Source of the DNA: JBLHKS01 sp047620505
Lineage (GTDB): Bacteria; Verrucomicrobiota; Verrucomicrobiia; Verrucomicrobiales; DEV007
Direction: 5' to 3'
DNA length: 64,000 nucleotides
Assembly: GCA_047620505.1 (NCBI GenBank)
Contig: JBLHKS010000004.1
Location: 1-64,000, forward strand
Below, piece by piece: positions 58,563-64,000 of this stretch. A model generated the notes under the pieces. It saw nothing but the letters and a program-made list of their open reading frames with translations, had not been told where the DNA came from and searched no databases. The position numbers and the translations under genes were made by a program. Every line of letters starts with the position of its first letter. The first letter of the stretch is position 1.

Positions 58563-59843
58563 ATGAAAAAGACCCTCCTTCTAATCCTCGCGGCGAATTT
58601 GCTTGCCACCTCAATTTTCGCCAACTGGCCGGAGTTTCGCGGCCCGACTCGCGATGGCCATGCACCTGCCGACGGCCAGCAGCTGCCAACCGAATGGTCC
58701 GAAGACAAAAACATCACCTGGCGAACCGAGATCCACGGCAAAGGCTGGTCGACGCCGGTCGTCTGGGGCGATCAGGTCTGGGTCACGACGGCGACCGAGG
58801 ACGGCAAGGAACAATCGGTGCTCTGCATCGATCGCGTCAGTGGCAAAGTGCTTTTCGACGAAGTGTTTTTCGAGAATGCTGAGCCGCGCCCGCTGAGCAA
58901 CAAGCGAAACACCTACGCTTCGCCCTCGCCGACGATCGTGGAAGGCCGAGTCTACGTTCATTTCGGTAGCTACGGAACGGCCTGCATCGACACGAAGAAT
59001 TTCAAGACAGTCTGGACGCGTCCGGATTTCGAATGCCATCACTGGCGCGGGCCGGCTTCCTCCGCCGTGATTTTTGGGGATCTCCTGATTCTGACTTTCG
59101 ACGGCGCTGATCACCATTTTTCGGCTGCGTTGAACAAGGAAACTGGCGAGACGGTCTGGAGACGCGATCGCTCGACGAATTACAACGACTTGGACAAAGA
59201 TGGTAAGCCGAAAGCGGGCGGCGACATGCGCAAGGCCTACAACACGCCGGTTTTCATCAACTTCGGCGGACAAACCCAGATGATCAGCCCCGGCGCGAAG
59301 TGTGTCTGGAGTTACGATCCGAAAACGGGCGCTGAAAATTGGAGCGCACATTTCAACGAGCATTCGACGGCGTCACGGACGGTCTTCAGCGAGGAACTCG
59401 GGCTGATGTTCGTCAATACCGGATACGGAAAGTCGAGGCTGATTGCCTACCGGATTGATTCGGACGCGAAGGGCGAAATCGGCGAATCTCACCTTGCTTG
59501 GCAGACGAATCAGCGGACCCCGAATCGCAGCTCGCCGTTGCTGATCGACGGCCGGATTTTCATGGTCACCGACGGCGGAGTCGGCAGTTGTCTCGATGGA
59601 AAAACGGGCGACGAAATCTGGTCCGAGCGAATCGGCGGTGAAGTTTCGGCTTCTCTACTTTACGGAGGCGGCCACATTTATTGGTTCGACGAAACCGGGA
59701 AATGCGTCGTGACCGAGGCAGGCGCGGAATTCAAGTCCGTGGCTGAGAATCAGCTCGATGACGGCGTCTTTTCTTCGCCAGCAGCTGCTGGGAACTCGCT
59801 CTTCGTGCGGACGACGACTCATCTTTATCGGATCGATGGTTAG
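58563..59843 (+). CDS. Secreted PQQ-like (BamB-type) beta-propeller protein
   Basis: From ATG 58563 the product has 426 aa. A signal peptide (MKKTLLLILAANLLATSIFA) is followed by NWPEFRGPTRDG, the standard opening of the PQQ-like repeat proteins abundant in Planctomycetota and Verrucomicrobiota. Repeats containing GKVLFDEV, TGETVWRRD, TGAENWSAHF and TGDEIWSERIG mark blades of an eight-bladed propeller. No PQQ-binding or dehydrogenase residues are evident, so it is probably a scaffold or binding protein. A palindrome copy (59779-59790) encodes SPAAAGNS. Confidence 0.9.
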   Translation: MKKTLLLILAANLLATSIFANWPEFRGPTRDGHAPADGQQLPTEWSEDKNITWRTEIHGKGWSTPVVWGDQVWVTTATEDGKEQSVLCIDRVSGKVLFDEVFFENAEPRPLSNKRNTYASPSPTIVEGRVYVHFGSYGTACIDTKNFKTVWTRPDFECHHWRGPASSAVIFGDLLILTFDGADHHFSAALNKETGETVWRRDRSTNYNDLDKDGKPKAGGDMRKAYNTPVFINFGGQTQMISPGAKCVWSYDPKTGAENWSAHFNEHSTASRTVFSEELGLMFVNTGYGKSRLIAYRIDSDAKGEIGESHLAWQTNQRTPNRSSPLLIDGRIFMVTDGGVGSCLDGKTGDEIWSERIGGEVSASLLYGGGHIYWFDETGKCVVTEAGAEFKSVAENQLDDGVFSSPAAAGNSLFVRTTTHLYRIDG

Positions 59844-59935
59844 ACCAAATCCGCTGCCTCATTTCTCTTGCGCTCCAACCGGTTTCGGGTAAAGGGGGAC
59901 CCCCGTCATTTCTGGATCGGATTTCCCCAACATCT

Positions 59936-59960
59936 TGATTCCCGGAAATAGCGGGAATCA
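59936..59960. repeat. 9-bp inverted repeat before the aminotransferase gene
   Basis: TGATTCCCG, 7 bases, CGGGAATCA, with no T-run. It may be a transcript-end hairpin for the propeller gene or a protein site. Confidence 0.4.
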
Positions 59961-60098
59961 GGGTTCGATCGGCGCATCGGAGATCTGCGGGAAGCTCCTC
60001 AGCGAGCGCAAACGCGGTTCCGTAAGTCGGGCAGAGCCATGAATTTTGCCGCCAGAAACAACCGCAAGCCTAACCTTTAAACAGCCGCACCCTACGCC

Positions 60099-61265
60099 AT
60101 GAGTTTTGTCGCCGAACGCATCAGCCAGCTTACTCCATCGATGACCCTGTCGATCACCAGTCAGGCCAAGAGAATGAGGGACGAAGGAGTCGACGTCTGC
60201 GGTTTTGGCGCTGGCGAACCGGATTTCGATACGCCGGACTTCATCAAAGCCGCCGCGATTAAAGCGATTCAGGACGGCAAAACGAAATACACGCCTGCGA
60301 GCGGCATTCCGGAATTGCGCCAGGCGATTGCCAAGAAGCTGCTGATGGAGAACAGCGTTAACGTTGACAAAGAGCAAGTCATCGTCAGCTCCGGCGCGAA
60401 ACATTCGCTCTTCAACGCGATCACAGCGGTCTGCGATCCAGGCGACGAGGTGATCATTCCAGCTCCCTACTGGGTCAGTTATCCGGAGATGGTCCGCATT
60501 GCTGGAGCCGAGCCGGTCATCGTCGAAACGTCGATCGAGAACGGTTGGAAAATGACCGCCGAGCAGTTTGATGACGCGATGACCGCGCGGACGAAAATGG
60601 TCATCATCAACTCTCCAGGCAACCCGACTGGCGCGGTTTACACCGCAGATGAGCTCAAGGCCATCGGCGAAGTCGCCGCTTCGGAAGACATCATCATCAT
60701 CTCGGATGAGATTTACGAAAAGCTCATCTACAACGAGCTTAAGCACGTGAGCATCGCTTCGCTGGGCAGGGAACTGGCCGATCTCACGATTACGGTTAAC
60801 GGCTTCAGCAAAGCTTATTCGATGACTGGCTGGCGTCTCGGTTACCTCGCTGCTCCGCCGGAAATCGCCAAGGCAATCGGCACCGTCCAGAGCCACACCA
60901 CTTCGAATCCGACTTCGTTCGCGCAGTACGGAGCGCTTGAGGCCGTCAAGGCCGACCAGCAATTCGTCGCCGACATGCGAGACGAATTCGACATGCGCCG
61001 CCAGTACATGCTCGGCCGCCTGAAGTCGATCAACAACATCAGCGTGGTTGAGCCGGAAGGCGCGTTTTACTTCCTCGTCGACACCACCCAAATGGGGATC
61101 AAATCGGTCAATCTCAGCGAGAAGTTGCTTGCGAGATATCAAGTCGCTGCGGTTCCAGGAATCGCGTTCGGCAACGACTACAGCCTGCGCTTGAGCTACG
61201 CTACGGGCCTCGATGTGATCAAAGAGGGGCTCGACCGCTTCGAAGATTTCTGCGCCTCGCACTGA
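60099..61265 (+). CDS. aspC: Class I PLP-dependent aminotransferase, aspartate type
   Basis: The product (388 aa) belongs to the Ib subgroup of aspartate aminotransferases, converting aspartate and 2-oxoglutarate to oxaloacetate and glutamate. Visible motifs are GAGEPDFDTP, SGAKHSLFNA, NSPGNPTGAVY, SDEIYEKLIY and the PLP lysine Lys238 in NGFSKAYSMTGWRLGY. The substrate-binding Arg near the C-terminus is in LRLSYA. The start (MSFVAERISQLTPSMTLSITSQAK) is typical. A 13-codon frame beginning with a similar sequence (MNFAARNNRKPNL) lies 60 bases upstream. A neighbouring prephenate-type role cannot be excluded. Confidence 0.94.
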   Translation: MSFVAERISQLTPSMTLSITSQAKRMRDEGVDVCGFGAGEPDFDTPDFIKAAAIKAIQDGKTKYTPASGIPELRQAIAKKLLMENSVNVDKEQVIVSSGAKHSLFNAITAVCDPGDEVIIPAPYWVSYPEMVRIAGAEPVIVETSIENGWKMTAEQFDDAMTARTKMVIINSPGNPTGAVYTADELKAIGEVAASEDIIIISDEIYEKLIYNELKHVSIASLGRELADLTITVNGFSKAYSMTGWRLGYLAAPPEIAKAIGTVQSHTTSNPTSFAQYGALEAVKADQQFVADMRDEFDMRRQYMLGRLKSINNISVVEPEGAFYFLVDTTQMGIKSVNLSEKLLARYQVAAVPGIAFGNDYSLRLSYATGLDVIKEGLDRFEDFCASH

Positions 61266-61289
61266 GGAAAATTGCGCGAAATCGCGGCT

Positions 61290-61339
61290 TCGATGCGTGA
61301 GTGATGGAAATCGCCCATGCATCGAATCTTCTATTTTTT
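61290..61339 (+). terminator. Possible terminator after the aminotransferase gene
   Basis: TCGATGC (61290-61296) pairs with GCATCGA (61319-61325), with an inner ATGG/CCAT pairing. A T-run follows at 61333-61339. The stem is imperfect, so the call is tentative. Confidence 0.35.
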
Positions 61340-61488
61340 TCGCTTCGTTAGTCATCGCGCTGCCCGTTTCAGGTTTCAGGGGCTGGAGCAGCGTTTGACT
61401 GGCGTCGAAGAATCGCGGGTTGTGAGCGAGATTCTGGCTGTGCCTGGAATTGGTCTTGGTTTCGGCTCTGACTTCCGGCACCACCGCC

Positions 61489-62358
61489 TCACTCGCCGCC
61501 AGCAGCTGCTGACTCAATAGGCTCGCCGAGAAGCTTGCGCATCGAGGCAGTTGCCTCAGCCCAGAGCGTGCCGTTGCCAAACGATTTTGCGTAAATGTGG
61601 ACGATCGCTTTCAGCTCTCCGGCGCGCTCGGCGTCCTTTTCTAGAAGCGCAGCGGTCCGCTTCAGCGCGTCCGAAGTCAGCCGTCGGCTCGCGCCAGGAA
61701 AAGGACCGATGATTCCGCCATAAGCCAGGAGCGCTTCCGCTCCTTCGCCTTTCGATTCGAGCGCGCGACCACGAAGATACGCGACTTCGGCACGCGCGCC
61801 ATGACCTGGCTCAAGCTCTTCGTCGAGCTTCGCCGCGATCGTAAGCGCGCCATCCCAATTCTCCTTTCCTACAGCACTCCAGAGATCGAGGATAATCTTT
61901 ACGCCGCGCTCTTCCGGCGGGAGTTTTTCCCACTCGATCCGATCCTGAATTACAGGGATTTCGCTCGGCTGGATCAATTGCCGATAACAGTCCAGCAGAC
62001 GTCGGTCAGCCAAGGTCGAGAAGTTGCCTGGAGCAGGGTAGAAGGTGCTTGAGGATTTTGTGCTCGCGATCGCTTTGAGCTTCGGTATCGCTTCCTCATA
62101 ATTGTTTGTGTAGAACGCAGTCAGGGCGGCGCGCCATTGCTCGGTTGGCGGAAAGGCTACCCAGATGACATCCGAAAACGAGATGCTACGAGTGCCGGCA
62201 GCGGCTTCCGGAATCCGCCACTGCAACGCAGCCTGGCTGACCTCCGTAATCTCACCTTCGAGCTTCTCTCCGGTCTTTAGATAAATGGTTGAAGGCTCGC
62301 CTTGAGCGAGGACCCCTGACGCAAAAGTCAGGAAAATCGCGATTCGTTTCAGCATCAT
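61489..62358 (-). CDS. Exported TPR-like protein
   Basis: The product (289 aa) has a signal peptide (MMLKRIAIFLTFASGVLAQ). A short beta-strand region (TIYLKTGEKLEGEITEVSQAALQWRI) of the kind found in LSM/SH3-like domains follows, then helical pairs resembling TPR repeats (about 75-270). The C-terminus ESAAAGGE is encoded by a palindrome copy (61500-61511). ATG 62358 overlaps the stop of the upstream gene by 4 bases, so the two are coupled. Similar proteins accompany ExbB/ExbD operons in this phylum, but none is adjacent here within the window. Confidence 0.75.
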   Translation of the reverse strand: MMLKRIAIFLTFASGVLAQGEPSTIYLKTGEKLEGEITEVSQAALQWRIPEAAAGTRSISFSDVIWVAFPPTEQWRAALTAFYTNNYEEAIPKLKAIASTKSSSTFYPAPGNFSTLADRRLLDCYRQLIQPSEIPVIQDRIEWEKLPPEERGVKIILDLWSAVGKENWDGALTIAAKLDEELEPGHGARAEVAYLRGRALESKGEGAEALLAYGGIIGPFPGASRRLTSDALKRTAALLEKDAERAGELKAIVHIYAKSFGNGTLWAEATASMRKLLGEPIESAAAGGE

Positions 62359-64000
62359 TTTGTCTTTTGATATTCTCCGCGCCAGTCGAGAAAGGTTTTC
62401 TTCGCGCTAATATATTCAGGGTCCTTGGCGTTGTCAGCCGTCTGCCGTAGAAAATCCTGGAGCACCTTCAAAGAGCTCAATATTTCGCCTTTGCCTTTAA
62501 GCAACTCTGCGGCTCGCATCGTCGCCTTTACCGACCAGCTAAACTGGGCAGTGAAGTTGGCGTAGACATTCAGGTAAGCCACAAGCGCCTCCTCGCGCTG
62601 GCCTCGATTGTCGAGACAGAGAGCGTAGCTGTAATTTGCTTCGGGACGCGCCAAAGTGTAGTCAGATTGATCGATGTACTCCTCCCACCACGGCTGAGCT
62701 TCGGCGTAATTTTTATCGGCAATCAGAATTCGTGCGATCCCGAGTACTGCCTCCTCGCCGAGCAGCCGGTCGGTGGACTCAGTCAACACGGTATCAAATT
62801 TCTGGCGGGCAAGCGCGATGCGATCGGCTTCTCCGGATGCGAAATCCAGCTTAGCGGTCTCGATTAATGCGTAGCCAGCTGATCCTCCGTCTTGTCGGCT
62901 TTGCAGGATGAAATTGTAGATCGCGACCGAGGCGTTTTGATCGTTTTGAGCCGATTTCCAACGAGCGACGCGAACCAGCGTGTAGTTCGTTAGTTTGTTT
63001 CCGTGTTCCTGGTAAAGTTGATCCAGTTTCCCAAACAGCTCATCAATTTTGGCCGTGTCAGGCACTGGACTCGCTTCATGAGTTTCGATCTGGCCGAGAA
63101 GCATCCAAGCCTGGAGTTGCGGTGTTTCGCTGGTCGCTTTGAACCCCTCGATGAACCCTAACGCGTCGGTGACTCCCACTTCATTCCGGAGAAAAACGGT
63201 GTAAGCCTGGAAAATCTGATCAAGCCCAGCGCTCGGATCTTCGCGAAGATCATCGACGTGACCTTCGAGCATCTCTCGGGCTTTATCGATCTGCTCCAAG
63301 GCGACGAGCGCGTCGAGAGCCTGAATCGTCGCTCCGCTAGCGGATGGAGTGTCGGCGTAGCGCTCGCGAAACGCATCGAGGTAAGCGACGGCGTCTTCCC
63401 ACTTCGCGGCCCTCGTCGCTGTTCCGATCAGCTGCCTCAACGCATAAGCAGCAACTTCCGGCGTTCCACGATTCTGCTCTTCGACCAACTGCCGAGCTCT
63501 CAGGTAAGATTGTGTAATCTGCTCGTAAGTGGATCCCCGCGCAGCTTGGATATCGCCTTTAACGTTGTGCGCGGCCGGAATTTCCGGGGCTTCGCGGTGA
63601 TCACCAAGGAGCATGTTAACTCGGATGAAAGCCGCGTTTGGATCGCCGAGAATCAAGTTAGCCAAACTGGAAAGATGAAGCGCGCTTGGTCGAAACTGGG
63701 AGTCTGGATAGTCGTCCGCGAAAAGATCCAGCAGCGGCCCTGCGCCTGCCCAGTCGCCCTTGCGAACTTTGAGTGAGGCGAGATAAAACCGTGCGCTTTC
63801 GAGCCGTTCGCCAGTTTTGTAGGCTTTGATGAAACCTTCCAATTCGCTCTCAGCCTCGTTCAGCTGCTCTAATTGGAAAAGCGAAGCAGCGACCACAAAG
63901 TCGAGACCCTCGCGCTCGGGCGATCCGACCGCGAGCCCGGTCCGAGCCTCCGCCGCCATCTTTGAAGCGAGATCGAAATCTTCCTCGAGAAACACGACTT
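62355..64000 (-). CDS. Large TPR protein (5' end outside window)
   Basis: The frame is open to the window edge, so the visible 546 residues lack the N-terminus. The sequence consists of repeated helix pairs, such as LNEAESELEGFIKAYKTGERLESARFYLASLKVRKGDWAGAGPLLDLFADDYPDSQFRPSALHL, typical of TPR outer-membrane or periplasmic assembly proteins. It is translationally coupled to the smaller TPR protein downstream. It is probably a periplasmic scaffold. No catalytic residues are expected. Confidence 0.85.
   Translation of the reverse strand, partial: VVFLEEDFDLASKMAAEARTGLAVGSPEREGLDFVVAASLFQLEQLNEAESELEGFIKAYKTGERLESARFYLASLKVRKGDWAGAGPLLDLFADDYPDSQFRPSALHLSSLANLILGDPNAAFIRVNMLLGDHREAPEIPAAHNVKGDIQAARGSTYEQITQSYLRARQLVEEQNRGTPEVAAYALRQLIGTATRAAKWEDAVAYLDAFRERYADTPSASGATIQALDALVALEQIDKAREMLEGHVDDLREDPSAGLDQIFQAYTVFLRNEVGVTDALGFIEGFKATSETPQLQAWMLLGQIETHEASPVPDTAKIDELFGKLDQLYQEHGNKLTNYTLVRVARWKSAQNDQNASVAIYNFILQSRQDGGSAGYALIETAKLDFASGEADRIALARQKFDTVLTESTDRLLGEEAVLGIARILIADKNYAEAQPWWEEYIDQSDYTLARPEANYSYALCLDNRGQREEALVAYLNVYANFTAQFSWSVKATMRAAELLKGKGEILSSLKVLQDFLRQTADNAKDPEYISAKKTFLDWRGEYQKTK

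Noticed and set aside
59936..59960. Inverted repeat as a terminator of the propeller gene
   Set aside because: No T-run follows, and it lies about 90 bases beyond the stop, so it is listed only as a repeat.
59958..61580. 540-codon - strand frame opposite the aminotransferase
   Set aside because: The aminotransferase motifs on the + strand are complete; the antisense frame has no recognisable domain.

Overview
The window is bacterial and almost certainly from the phylum Verrucomicrobiota. The 16S rRNA gene carries, at 1474-1491, the 18-base stretch ACACCTACGGGTGGCAGC, which is the target of the Verrucomicrobiota-type EUB338-III probe. The protein complement fits: two sulfatases, two DUF1501 proteins, one DUF1552 protein, many signal peptides, and several MotA/TolQ/ExbB-type proton channels. 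The DNA is GC-rich, coding density is high, and both strands are used.

Layout. 1-725 is the 3' part of a membrane protein gene. 884-6452 is a complete rRNA operon (promoter, leader with an intrinsic terminator, 16S, tRNA-Ala, tRNA-Ile, 23S, 5S, terminator), with RNase III-type processing stems visible around both large rRNAs. 6.9-13.5 kb holds a fatty acid desaturase, an orphan ABC ATPase, a hypothetical protein divergent from nadD, an ExbB/ExbD pair and a sulfatase. 13.6-19.3 kb holds membrane and DUF945 proteins, a DUF1552/DUF1501 pair and a HIT-like protein. 19.3-21.8 kb is a three-gene MoxR ATPase unit, followed by mutS and a second sulfatase. 26.6-37.5 kb holds tRNA-Gln, a MITE-like element, hisD, a three-gene proton-channel unit with two ExbD-like partners, and sbcC/sbcD. 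37.5-46.9 kb holds a lipoprotein, an MntR-type regulator, a proline-rich secreted protein, a frameshifted DUF2007-like gene, a pseudopilin, an ABC exporter, an FHA-MoxR/DUF58 pair and an amidohydrolase. 46.9-64 kb holds DUF1501, a HAD phosphatase, a BlaI/BlaR1 pair with a clear operator, a second MITE-like copy, a PIG-L deacetylase, purB, a protease-SirB1 fusion, a BamB-like propeller protein, an aminotransferase and two TPR-type envelope proteins.

How the genes work together. Housekeeping genes (rRNA, nadD, mutS, hisD, sbcCD, purB, aminotransferase) are mixed with envelope and secreted functions. The proton channels, TPR proteins and lipoproteins point to an energised double-membrane envelope. 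The sulfatases, deacetylase and propeller protein suggest degradation of sulfated or acetylated glycans.

The most unusual signal is not a gene. The perfect 12-bp palindrome CAGCAGCTGCTG occurs at least 28 times between 8053 and 61511, about once per 1.9 kb. It is read in all three frames (Gln-Gln-Leu-Leu, Ala-Ala-Ala, Ser-Ser-Cys-Trp) and once outside genes. Chance predicts far fewer than one copy, so selection or spread must act on the DNA itself. A second layer consists of arrays with a strict 7-base period, mostly at gene boundaries and sometimes overlapping starts or stops. A third is a pair of about 148-bp elements with 28-bp inverted ends. Three genes (nadD, its divergent neighbour, sbcD) lack a plausible ATG, GTG or TTG start.
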